Positions 1 through 6,841 are shown, numbered from the stretch's first letter. The stretch is DNA of 15,405 nt from Candidatus Omnitrophota bacterium (GCA_028711825.1 JAQTRM010000001.1:27351-42755); one strand, 5' to 3'. Translations and numbers: made by a program. Notes: generated by a model not told the origin, from the sequence alone.

Positions 1-522
1 GGAGAATCGCAGGCCAGGAACCGGTATACTTATTTTTCTTCGGTGGCAAAAAAAGCGGGGTTTGAGCAGATCTCCCGCATTTTTCTGGAAACGGCGGAGA
101 ATGAAAAAGAGCATGCCAAGGTGTTTTTTAAATACCTGGAAGGCGGGGATGTGGAGATCACCGCGTCTTACCCCGCAGGCGCGATAAAGGATACAAAGTC
201 CAACCTTGAGGCGGCCGCGGCCGGGGAAAATCTGGAGTGGACGACGCTTTACGCGGATTTCGGCAAAGTCGCTCACGACGAGGGTTTTCCGGAAATAGGA
301 CGTTCTTTTGAACAGATCTCAAAGGTGGAGAAGTTTCATGAGTCCCGTTACCGCAAGCTGGTCGATAACCTTTCCAGGGATGAAGTGTTTAAGAAAAAAG
401 ACGGTGTGAAGTGGCACTGCATTAATTGCGGTTATGTTTTTGAAGGTAACCAGGCCCCCAAGGAGTGCCCTTCCTGTAAACATCCGCAGGCGTATTTCGA
501 AGTGCTGGCGGAGAATTATTAA
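1..522 (+). CDS. rbr: Rubrerythrin (5' end missing)
   Basis: This is a peroxide-reducing di-iron protein of the cytosol, which takes electrons through a C-terminal rubredoxin domain and protects anaerobes from H2O2. The reading frame is open from base 1, and the first visible residues (GESQARNRY) are the conserved first helix, so about 15-20 N-terminal residues lie outside the window. The GTG at 43 is internal and not the start. Counting from base 1, iron ligands are visible as E2, E35-x-x-H38, E76, E79 and E110-x-x-H113. The rubredoxin Cys pairs are C140-x2-C143 and C156-x2-C159. The protein ends normally at a TAA. All ligands of a classical rubrerythrin are present, so it should be functional. 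The next gene starts 41 bases downstream. Confidence 0.97.
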   Translation, partial: GESQARNRYTYFSSVAKKAGFEQISRIFLETAENEKEHAKVFFKYLEGGDVEITASYPAGAIKDTKSNLEAAAAGENLEWTTLYADFGKVAHDEGFPEIGRSFEQISKVEKFHESRYRKLVDNLSRDEVFKKKDGVKWHCINCGYVFEGNQAPKECPSCKHPQAYFEVLAENY

Positions 523-563
523 ACCCGGAATTTACCGGCATGCAGATTGCGAAAGGAGAAGCG

Positions 564-962
564 ATGCTCAAAATCTTAAAGGTGGGGGTTTTGTCCGCGG
601 GGCTGTTCATCTGTGCCGAACTTTATGCCCAGCCGCAGGAGATGCCGGCGGTAAACCCGGAATTTAAAAATATCGACCTGAATAAGGATAATTATATTTC
701 GGCCGACGAGATGCGCACTTATCAGTCCCGGAAATTTAAAGAGCTTGACCGTGACGGAAGCGGGGATCTGGAATCCTCCGAACTAAAAAATGAGGGGGCC
801 GCGCTGCATAAGAATGCGGATTTAAATAATGACGGCAAGGTCAGCGCGGATGAGTCTGACCGCCAGTTCAGGGAATACTTCCGCCAGATGGATAAAAATA
901 GTGACGGGCAGGTAAGCGAGGCTGAATACACGGATTATTGGAAGTTGATATATAAGTTTTAA
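564..962 (+). CDS. Secreted four-EF-hand calcium-binding protein
   Basis: A 132-residue protein, probably exported to the periplasm or outside. I chose the ATG at 564 because AAAGGAG sits at 552-558, just upstream; the in-frame ATG at 540 has no such site and would spoil the signal peptide. Residues 1-22 form a signal peptide (MLKILK, hydrophobic core, likely cleavage after LYA). There is a Cys at 18, but no proper lipobox. Four canonical 12-residue EF loops follow: 38-49 (DLNKDNYISADE), 62-73 (DRDGSGDLESSE), 86-97 (DLNNDGKVSADE) and 110-121 (DKNSDGQVSEAE). Each has Asp at position 1 and Glu at 12, so all four should bind Ca2+. It has the size and four-loop layout of calmodulin, but it is a bacterial secreted form. 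Partner and role are unknown. Confidence 0.88.
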   Translation: MLKILKVGVLSAGLFICAELYAQPQEMPAVNPEFKNIDLNKDNYISADEMRTYQSRKFKELDRDGSGDLESSELKNEGAALHKNADLNNDGKVSADESDRQFREYFRQMDKNSDGQVSEAEYTDYWKLIYKF

Positions 963-1036
963 GAAATCCTTTTTATCTTCTTCGCAATTACCCCCTCCGG
1001 GTAAGATAACTGCAATAAACTTCATAAGGATTATAG

Positions 1037-2665
1037 ATGATCTCTGTTATTGATGTGACATTGGAATTCGGAGAACGTAAGCTTTTCAGCGGGGTAAATC
1101 TCGTTTTTTCCTCCGGCAATTGCTACGGCCTGATCGGCGCCAACGGGTCGGGCAAGTCCACTTTTTTAAAGATCCTCTCCGGGGAGATAGAGCCCTCCAA
1201 GGGTGAAATTTCCGTCGCCCCCGGTAAGCGCATTTCAGTTTTAAAACAGGACCAGTTCGCTTTCGATAAATTTTCGGTAATTAATACGGTGATTATGGGC
1301 CATAAGCGCCTTTATGAGATTATTACCGAGAAAGAGCGTATTTACGCCAAGAATCCCTTCACTGATGAAGACGGGATGTATGCTTCGAAACTTGAGGAAG
1401 AGTTTAGCGAACTGGACGGCTGGAACGCGGAAAGCGATGCGGCGAAACTTTTGAGCGACCTGGGGATCGAAGAGTCTTTGCATCTTTTAAAGATGGAAGA
1501 GCTTGAGGCCGGCCTGAAAGTGCGGGTATTGCTTGCACAGGCTTTGTTCGGTAATCCCGATATACTGCTTTTGGATGAACCCACCAACCATCTGGATGTG
1601 GAGACCTGCATGTGGCTGGAGGAATTCCTTTGTGAATTCCAGAATACCGCGATCGTAGTTTCCCATGACCGGCACTTCCTGGACAAGGTTTGCACCCATA
1701 TCGCCGATATTGATTACGGGAAGATCAAACTTTATCCCGGGAATTATACATTCTGGTCGGAGGCCAGCCAGCTTGCCGCCCGCCAGAGAAGCGAAACAAA
1801 CCGTAAGATCGAGGAGCAGCGCAAGGACCTGAAGGATTTTATCATGCGTTTCGCCAATAACGCCTCCAAGGCGCGCCAGGCGACCAGTCGGAAGAAAATC
1901 CTGGAAAAGCTTACCCTGGATGATATCGGCCCCTCTTCGCGTAAATACCCTTATATTAATTTTGAGCCTTTCCGTCAGGCGGGAAATGATATCTTGAGTA
2001 TCAGTAATCTTTCCAAAAAAAGCGGGGATGATTTTATGTTTCAGCGGCTTAATATTACCATCCACCCCGGGGATAAGATCGCTTTCGCCGGCCCGGACGG
2101 GCTGGCCAAGAGTATGCTTTTTAAGGTTCTAACGGGCGAAGAGCCGGCGGATGAAGGAGGATTCAAATGGGGGGCTTCGACCCGCTGGGCGTATTACCCC
2201 CGGGATAATTCGGCTTTTTTTGATTCCCGGCTTTCGATCGCCGACTGGCTGCGTCAATTTTCCCCGAATACCGAAAATGAGTTTATCCATTCTTTTCTGG
2301 GGAGGATGCTTTTTTCCGGGGATGAGTCCTTAAAACCTGTAAATGTCCTTTCCGGAGGAGAAAGAGCGCGCTGCATGTTCGCCCGGATGATGGTTATCCA
2401 GCCCAATGTAATTATCCTGGATGAGCCGACCAACCATCTGGACCTGGAGTCGATTACCGCATTAAACCGCGGCCTGGATAAATTCTCCGGGACGGTACTT
2501 TTTTTATCGCATGACCATGAACTGGTCCAGACGGTAGCCAACCGTATCATTGAGTTTACCGCTTACGGCTGTATCGACAGGATCAGTACGAGTTTCGATG
2601 AATACCTTGCGAACGAACAGGTTAAGGAGCAGCGTCTTAAACTATACCGTCCTCCTTCCGGGTGA
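1037..2665 (+). CDS. ABC-F family ATPase, YbiT-like
   Basis: A 542-residue cytosolic protein with two ATPase domains and no membrane domain, as in ABC-F translation factors that act on the ribosome. The start is supported by AAGGA at 1026-1030. NBD1 has Walker A GANGSGKS (34-41), Walker B and DEPTNHLD (176-187) and H-loop His210. NBD2 has the LSGGE signature (438-442), Walker B (457-463) and His492. The linker at about 240-300 is charged and helical, with the NASKARQATSR element typical of the YbiT branch. The NBD1 signature is degenerate (ELEAGL, 155-160), which is also the case in E. coli YbiT as I recall it. The NBD2 Walker A reads GPDGLAKSM (352-360), with Gly to Ala before Lys and Thr to Met after Ser; this is less usual. 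Family assignment is firm; subfamily is probable. Confidence 0.92.
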   Translation: MISVIDVTLEFGERKLFSGVNLVFSSGNCYGLIGANGSGKSTFLKILSGEIEPSKGEISVAPGKRISVLKQDQFAFDKFSVINTVIMGHKRLYEIITEKERIYAKNPFTDEDGMYASKLEEEFSELDGWNAESDAAKLLSDLGIEESLHLLKMEELEAGLKVRVLLAQALFGNPDILLLDEPTNHLDVETCMWLEEFLCEFQNTAIVVSHDRHFLDKVCTHIADIDYGKIKLYPGNYTFWSEASQLAARQRSETNRKIEEQRKDLKDFIMRFANNASKARQATSRKKILEKLTLDDIGPSSRKYPYINFEPFRQAGNDILSISNLSKKSGDDFMFQRLNITIHPGDKIAFAGPDGLAKSMLFKVLTGEEPADEGGFKWGASTRWAYYPRDNSAFFDSRLSIADWLRQFSPNTENEFIHSFLGRMLFSGDESLKPVNVLSGGERARCMFARMMVIQPNVIILDEPTNHLDLESITALNRGLDKFSGTVLFLSHDHELVQTVANRIIEFTAYGCIDRISTSFDEYLANEQVKEQRLKLYRPPSG

Positions 2666-2690
2666 CCGGGAAAAACGGGGATTCTGGCAG

Positions 2691-3023
2691 ATGAGAATTT
2701 GGGATATTCCTCCGGAAAAGCTATGCCGCAATCATCTGCTGGGAGAGCATCGCGAGCTGCACGCGATCTGGAATATTTTAACCCTGGGCAAGAAGGGGTA
2801 TTGTCGGCATCCGGAGACGCTGCGCTGGAAGGGTAAATTGAAAGCGCTTTTCCTGAGACATCGTAAGCTGGTAAACGAGATGAAGGCGCGCGGGTATTGT
2901 CATTACAGCGACTTGCCTGCAGGCCTGGCAAAAGGGAAAAAGAATCAGGATAAATTTGTGGATTCCGTCGAAGAACAGCTGCGAATATTGAAAAATAAGA
3001 GATGTAACTGTGTTATATCCTGA
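2691..3023 (+). CDS. T4 endonuclease V-like pyrimidine dimer DNA glycosylase
   Basis: A 110-residue protein that resembles the pyrimidine-dimer glycosylase/AP-lyase family (Pfam Pyr_excise), which removes UV-damaged bases. The ATG at 2691 is chosen because the homologous region begins there (MRIWDI). The open frame extends upstream into the end of the ABC-F gene, but that part looks like shadow sequence, and the gap from the ABC-F stop is 25 bases. The segment NHLLGEHREL (14-23) lines up with QHLMAEYREL of T4 endonuclease V, placing H15, R21 and E22 on the T4 H16, R22 and catalytic E23. Residues 47-73 match the T4 helix carrying FLRKRQIELIAECLKRGF. The T4 nucleophile is the amine of Thr2; here the aligned residue is Met1 followed by Arg2. 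There is no strong ribosome site, so translation may be coupled to the ABC-F gene. Confidence 0.72.
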   Translation: MRIWDIPPEKLCRNHLLGEHRELHAIWNILTLGKKGYCRHPETLRWKGKLKALFLRHRKLVNEMKARGYCHYSDLPAGLAKGKKNQDKFVDSVEEQLRILKNKRCNCVIS

Positions 3024-3102
3024 AAATCGCTTCCCTAAATGCGGTGTCGTAAGCGGGGTATTTTTAAGCCTTTCGCGTAAGAAAAATCCGATACGATTAT
3101 TG

Positions 3103-3130
3103 TTGACAAGCAGTTCCTTTATGCTAACAT
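3103..3130 (+). promoter_or_regulatory. Promoter of the membrane pyrophosphatase gene
   Basis: A perfect -35 TTGACA (3103-3108) is followed after 16 bp by TAACAT (3125-3130), preceded by the extended -10 motif TGC (3122-3124). Transcription would start near 3137, leaving a leader of about 113 nt before the ATG at 3250. Seen directly; activity is inferred. Confidence 0.65.
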
Positions 3131-3148
3131 AATCTAAATTTTTTGATT

Positions 3149-3241
3149 GGCCTCTTGAGAGGGCCGATAATTTTCAGTTCAACGAAGAGTTTGTGTTTGA
3201 GGCAGCGAAGCCTCGTTTTTTCAAAACGTTTTTTGAAAGGA
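3149..3241 (+). promoter_or_regulatory. Structured leader, possible attenuator with Shine-Dalgarno masking
   Basis: Three hairpins can be drawn. The first is GGCCTCT/AGAGGGCC (3149-3165, one bulge). The second is GAGGC/GCCTC (3199-3203 with 3210-3214), followed by G and six T (3216-3221), which looks like an intrinsic terminator. The third is TTTCAAAA/TTTTGAAA (3219-3226 with 3231-3238, loop CGTT), which uses the T-tract to pair into the ribosome site GAAAGGAG (3235-3242). GCCTC occurs twice (3150-3154 and 3210-3214), so both copies can compete for GAGGC at 3199-3203. That is the layout of an antiterminator/terminator switch. I do not recognise a known riboswitch class; in particular it does not match the fluoride (crcB) consensus I remember. 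Structure is visible, function is inference. Confidence 0.45.
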
Positions 3242-3249
3242 GAATGTAA

Positions 3250-5349
3250 ATGAAGTTCGACCTGTTGTTGCTGGCGCCGGTAGGTTCTATCCTTGCTTTG
3301 AGTTTTGCTTTTTATCTGGTTTTAAGCCTTCTTAAAATGGAAGAAGGGACGGATAAAATGAAGGAGATCGGAGAGGCTGTCCGCGTGGGCGCGCGCGCTT
3401 ATTTGAAACGGCAGTATCTCGGTGTTTCGATATTCTTCGTGGTGGTTTTTTTCATCCTTTTAGGGATGGCGTTGAAAAATTATCTGGTTATTTTTGTGCC
3501 TTTTGCTTTTCTGACCGGAGGTTTTTTCTCCGGTTTATCGGGTTTTATCGGGATGACCGTTGCTACCCAGTCTTCCAACCGTACCGCTCAGGCCGCTTCC
3601 AAGAGCCTGAATTCAGGTTTAAGGGTGGCTTTTTCCAGCGGCGCGGTAATGGGGCTTACGGTAGTCGGCCTCGGCCTCCTGGATTTAAGCATCTGGTATT
3701 ACTTCCTGGATTGGTATTATTCTTTTAATCCTACGCCCCTGGGGACGGAAAAGATCGCCGCGATTACCTCTACTATGCTTTGTTTCGGGATGGGCGCCAG
3801 CTCCATGGCGCTTTTCGCAAGGGTGGGCGGCGGTATTTTTACGAAAGCCGCCGACGTGGGAGCGGATTTGGTAGGTAAAGTGGAAGCAGGTATTCCTGAA
3901 GATGATCCGCGCAATCCGGCGGTAATCGCCGATAATGTCGGGGATAATGTCGGGGACGTCGCGGGAATGGGGGCGGACCTTTATGAATCTTATGTCGGTT
4001 CGATCGTCGCTACTTCCGCATTAGGAGTTGCCGCAGGCCTGGGAGTTTCGGGGGTAACCGTGCCGATGGTAATGGCCGCGGTGGGCGTTGTTGCTTCCAT
4101 TATCGGGACGTTTTTCGTTAAAAGCGGGGAAGAAGCGAGTCAAAAGGTTCTTTTGAAGGCCTTGCGTAAGGGAGTATTTGTGAGTTCTTTCCTGGTGGCG
4201 GTATTTTCTTTTTTCTTGATCAGGACCATATTGGGTGTGGAACATCTGGGTGTTTACTGGTCAGTTCTTTCGGGGCTGGTTGCCGGGATGCTGATCGGTT
4301 ACTGCACTGAGTATTATACTTCAAGCGGGTTTAAGCCCACCCGCACTATCGCCGAGGCTTCTTTGACCGGCCCGGCAACCGTAATTATCGGGGGGATCGC
4401 GGTAGGTATGATGTCGACCGCTTTCCCGGTGATTATCGTCTGCTGCGCTATTATGGCGAGTTTCTTTTTATCCGGCGGCGCGGCGAATTTTAATGCCGGG
4501 CTTTACGGTATCGCGATATCGGCGGTAGGTATGCTTTCTACGCTCGGGATTACGCTGGCTACCGATGCCTACGGGCCGGTGGCGGATAATGCCGGCGGTA
4601 ACGCGGAGATGTCGAAACTCCCCTCTGAAGTGAGAAAACGTACCGACGCGCTGGATTCCCTGGGGAATACTACCGCGGCAACCGGCAAAGGTTTTGCGAT
4701 CGGTTCGGCGGCTCTTACGGCGCTGGCGTTGATTGCCGCTTATAAGGATCAGGTCATGATCTTTGGCAAGGATATTGTGGGGAGCATGTTGAATCCTGCG
4801 ACGCTGGTGGGTTTATTTCTGGGGGGTATGCTGCCGTTTTTATTCTGCTCAATGACAATGCGCGCGGTAGGTAGGGCTGCGGGAAAGATCGTGGTTGAGG
4901 TCCGCCGCCAATTTAAGGAAATTATCGGGTTAATGGAGGGGACGGCTAAACCGGATTACGCCCGTTGTGTGGATATCGCTACCGCGGCGGCGCAAAAGGA
5001 AATGATCGCTCCGTCGCTTTTGGCGATCTCCGCGCCGATTATTGTCGGAGTGCTGGTTGGGGTGGAAGGAGTTACCGGCCTGCTGGTAGGGGCCACGGTA
5101 ACCGGATTCGTTCTGGCGGTAATGATGGCTAATTCCGGAGGCGCCTGGGATAACGCCAAGAAATTCGTGGAAGAGGGCAACCACGGAGGAAAAGGTTCAG
5201 CGGCGCATAAGGCTACGGTGGTTGGTGATACGGTAGGGGATCCTTTTAAAGATACCTCCGGGCCAAGCCTTAATATATTAATCAAGTTAATGTCGATGGT
5301 TTCCATCGTTTTCGCTTCCTTTGTAGTTAGGAATTCATTGATCAAGTAA
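3250..5349 (+). CDS. hppA: K+-dependent membrane pyrophosphatase, probably Na+-pumping
   Basis: A 699-residue integral membrane enzyme with about 16 helices that couples PPi hydrolysis to ion export across the inner membrane. The ATG at 3250 follows GAAAGGAG at 3235-3242. Substrate-site motifs are intact: DVGADLVGKVE (202-212), the Asp-rich DNVGDNVGDVAGMGADLYES stretch (228-247), DNAGGNAEM (446-454), and near the C-terminus NAKK and VGDTVGDPFKDTSGPS. GNTTAATGKG (472-481) has Ala where K+-independent enzymes carry Lys, so K+ dependence is expected. The gate Glu is in ADLYES (E246), the position used by Na+ and Na+/H+ pumps such as the Thermotoga enzyme; plant-type K+-dependent H+ pumps have it one turn later. 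Na+ pumping is therefore likely but not proven. It has its own promoter and terminator, so it is a single-gene unit. Confidence 0.96.
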   Translation: MKFDLLLLAPVGSILALSFAFYLVLSLLKMEEGTDKMKEIGEAVRVGARAYLKRQYLGVSIFFVVVFFILLGMALKNYLVIFVPFAFLTGGFFSGLSGFIGMTVATQSSNRTAQAASKSLNSGLRVAFSSGAVMGLTVVGLGLLDLSIWYYFLDWYYSFNPTPLGTEKIAAITSTMLCFGMGASSMALFARVGGGIFTKAADVGADLVGKVEAGIPEDDPRNPAVIADNVGDNVGDVAGMGADLYESYVGSIVATSALGVAAGLGVSGVTVPMVMAAVGVVASIIGTFFVKSGEEASQKVLLKALRKGVFVSSFLVAVFSFFLIRTILGVEHLGVYWSVLSGLVAGMLIGYCTEYYTSSGFKPTRTIAEASLTGPATVIIGGIAVGMMSTAFPVIIVCCAIMASFFLSGGAANFNAGLYGIAISAVGMLSTLGITLATDAYGPVADNAGGNAEMSKLPSEVRKRTDALDSLGNTTAATGKGFAIGSAALTALALIAAYKDQVMIFGKDIVGSMLNPATLVGLFLGGMLPFLFCSMTMRAVGRAAGKIVVEVRRQFKEIIGLMEGTAKPDYARCVDIATAAAQKEMIAPSLLAISAPIIVGVLVGVEGVTGLLVGATVTGFVLAVMMANSGGAWDNAKKFVEEGNHGGKGSAAHKATVVGDTVGDPFKDTSGPSLNILIKLMSMVSIVFASFVVRNSLIK

Positions 5350-5370
5350 TAAGTTAAAGTAAACAAAAAA

Positions 5371-5406
5371 ACGCTTCTCCTGTAACCGGGAGGAGCGTTT
5401 TTTTTT
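5371..5406 (+). terminator. Intrinsic terminator after hppA
   Basis: An 11-bp stem pairs ACGCTTCTCCT (5371-5381) with GGGAGGAGCGT (5388-5398), including two G-U pairs, with a 6-nt loop GTAACC and nine T at 5398-5406. A run of A at 5365-5371 precedes it, so it could also work on the minus strand. It lies 21 bases after the hppA stop and separates hppA from the sigma-factor unit. Confidence 0.9.
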
Positions 5407-5420
5407 GTTTTTGTTTCTAG

Positions 5421-5462
5421 CTGATAGCTGACAGCTGAAGGCTGATAGCAGAAAGCTGAAAC
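5421..5462. repeat. Tandem heptanucleotide repeat, six units
   Basis: Six contiguous 7-bp units fit the pattern CTGAnAG: CTGATAG, CTGACAG, CTGAAGG, CTGATAG, CAGAAAG and CTGAAAC. The array lies between the hppA terminator and the -35 box of the sigma-factor promoter, 5 bp from the latter. A spurious minus-strand frame through it would encode SYQLSA-type peptides, which I remember seeing as false ORFs in many uncultured bacterial genomes. It is probably a dispersed short tandem repeat family and not a protein gene. Confidence 0.75.
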
Positions 5463-5467
5463 GGGGA

Positions 5468-5495
5468 TTGATTTTAGTGTTTTTAGTATTATAAT
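5468..5495 (+). promoter_or_regulatory. Promoter of the sigma-ZAS-CHAT operon
   Basis: TTGATT (5468-5473) and a perfect TATAAT (5490-5495) are separated by 16 bp. Only 7 bases separate the -10 box from the ATG at 5503. Transcription should therefore start at or next to the A of the start codon, giving a leaderless message. The sequence resembles a housekeeping promoter and not an ECF-type GAAC/GTC promoter, so autoregulation by the encoded sigma factor is not evident here. Confidence 0.7.
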
Positions 5496-5502
5496 AGACC
5501 TG

Positions 5503-6099
5503 ATGGACGATTTGGAGTTTATCCAAAGCTGCCTGAGAGGAGAAAAGCAGGCCTGGTCTGATTTCATCCTACGTTATTCCCGCCTTATCTATAACTATAT
5601 TTACAGCGTTTTGACAATCCAGGGATGCAGGCTTTCCCAGGGTGAAGTCGAAGATATTTTTCAGGAAATATTTCATTCCTTAATCAAAGATAACTATAAA
5701 AAACTTTCCACTTACCGGGGCAGGAACGGCTGTTCGCTGGGGAGCTGGCTGCGGCAGGTGACAATTAATTTTACGATCGACTACTTGCGCCGTTTAAAAC
5801 CGGCTGTTTCTATTCACGCCCAGGAAGAAAACGGCGGTTTGCAGGATACTCTTTCCGACTCCAACCCGGGGGCGGCCCAGTTTTTAAACAGTGAAGAAAA
5901 TCGCCGGACACTGGAAAAGTGTATCGGATCGCTTGAACTGGAGGAGCAGTATTTCCTTGAATTGTTCCTGAACCAGGAACTGGACCTGGATCAGATCAAG
6001 GAACATCTCCGGCTTAACCGCGGGGCGGTAGATATGCGCAGGAGCAGGATATTGCGGAAACTGCGGGATTGTTTCAGGAAAAAAGGTTTTCTGGGATAG
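5503..6099 (+). CDS. ECF-type RNA polymerase sigma factor
   Basis: A 198-residue protein with the two domains of ECF sigma-70 factors. Region 2 spans about 8-100: FIQSCLRGEKQAWSDFILRY, then DIFQEIFHSLI, and SLGSWLRQVTINFTIDYLRR for -10 recognition. A low-complexity linker at about 101-130 leads to region 4 (about 133-192), with a helix-turn-helix at about 160-186 (LDLDQIKEHLRLNRGAVDMRRSRILRKL) for -35 recognition. The start has no Shine-Dalgarno site because the -10 box is directly upstream. The N-terminus is of normal ECF length, so a leaderless start is the best reading. The next gene, 36 bases downstream, encodes a zinc-binding putative anti-sigma protein. I infer that this sigma is held inactive by that partner. 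Target promoters are unknown. Confidence 0.9.
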   Translation: MDDLEFIQSCLRGEKQAWSDFILRYSRLIYNYIYSVLTIQGCRLSQGEVEDIFQEIFHSLIKDNYKKLSTYRGRNGCSLGSWLRQVTINFTIDYLRRLKPAVSIHAQEENGGLQDTLSDSNPGAAQFLNSEENRRTLEKCIGSLELEEQYFLELFLNQELDLDQIKEHLRLNRGAVDMRRSRILRKLRDCFRKKGFLG

Positions 6100-6135
6100 G
6101 CATTTTTTAATTCTTATTGTTCCGGAGGCGGCAAA

Positions 6136-6837
6136 ATGGATAATTTTGAACGGACGGCGAAGCTGATTTACCGGCAAAGGAAGTCGGCGCATCCTTTTAC
6201 CGGAAAGAAGCATCCGGATGAAGAAAAGCTTTCATGTTTTCTTGAAGGTAAGCTGGATCCCGATGAAATGAAGTCGGTGCAAGAGCATCTGGTTGAATGC
6301 GAACTCTGTTCAAGATACCTAAGTGTAGAACTTAAGACAGAGGCGCATTTAAGCCTGGATGTGCCGGAGAACCTGCTTGAGAAGGTCAGAAAAATGGTGC
6401 AGGAGAATATCCGTGTTAACCTGCTGGAAGTTGCCCTTCTGCTGAAGGAGGGTATTTTTAAGATTATCCACACTACCGGGGACGTGCTTTTGGGCCAGGA
6501 ATTGGTCCCCGCGCCGGTCCTGCGGAGCAGGGAAATAAGTGAATTCAAGGGAGAGGTCAGTATAATTAAAGATTTACGCCAGATTAGAATCCTGGTTAAG
6601 GTCCGGCAAAAGTCCGGCAGCGCGTTTGATCTTCTCCTTGAGGCTAAAGACCGCCGGAATAGCGGTAAGCGTAAAAATTTACGCGTATCTTTATTCAAGG
6701 AAGGGTTGGAATTAGAGTCATATTTTAATAATTCCGGGATTTTTTTGTTTGAGAATCTTTCTCCGGGAGATTATCTTGTTGAAACCAGCTGTCGCACCCG
6801 AAGGGAGGCGATGATTGAATTAAAGGTAGCGGTTTGA
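6136..6837 (+). CDS. Soluble zinc-finger (ZAS) putative anti-sigma protein
   Basis: A 233-residue protein with no membrane segment. The start has GGAGG at 6123-6127. Residues 26-62 form a zinc-binding anti-sigma (ZAS/zf-HC2) domain: H26, then H51-x3-C55-x2-C58. The 25-residue spacing between the two His equals that of the ChrR ligands H6, H31, C35 and C38 as I recall them; C34 is an extra nearby thiol. After a helical stretch (78-115) comes a region predicted to be mainly beta (about 135-233). It ends with GIFLFENLSPGDYLVE, which resembles the prealbumin-like or Cna-B folds. The function of this C-terminal part is unknown. Position between the sigma and CHAT genes suggests that it restrains the sigma and may be the CHAT substrate. 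It could instead be a redox sensor through its zinc-ligand Cys residues. Confidence 0.8.
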   Translation: MDNFERTAKLIYRQRKSAHPFTGKKHPDEEKLSCFLEGKLDPDEMKSVQEHLVECELCSRYLSVELKTEAHLSLDVPENLLEKVRKMVQENIRVNLLEVALLLKEGIFKIIHTTGDVLLGQELVPAPVLRSREISEFKGEVSIIKDLRQIRILVKVRQKSGSAFDLLLEAKDRRNSGKRKNLRVSLFKEGLELESYFNNSGIFLFENLSPGDYLVETSCRTRREAMIELKVAV

Positions 6838-6841
6838 TCTT

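Noticed and set aside
43..522. Rubrerythrin starting at the GTG at 43
   Set aside because: The same frame is open to base 1 and encodes conserved rubrerythrin helix sequence before it (GESQARNRY), so the gene is cut by the window edge.
973..1009. Hairpin TTATCTT/AAGATAA with inner ACCC/GGGT before the ABC-F gene
   Set aside because: There is no T-tract after it and a large one-sided internal loop is needed. Possible promoter boxes in the same stretch (TTCGCA, TAAGAT) are poor. Not enough to call.
1487..2065. Minus-strand open frame of 192 codons opposite the ABC-F gene
   Set aside because: The + strand carries an intact ABC-F protein; the opposite frame has no family motifs.
4956..5567. Minus-strand open frame of about 203 codons crossing the hppA 3' end, its terminator and the heptad repeats
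   Set aside because: It lies antisense to hppA and to a strong terminator, and its distinctive part is only the translated repeat. No protein family is recognisable.
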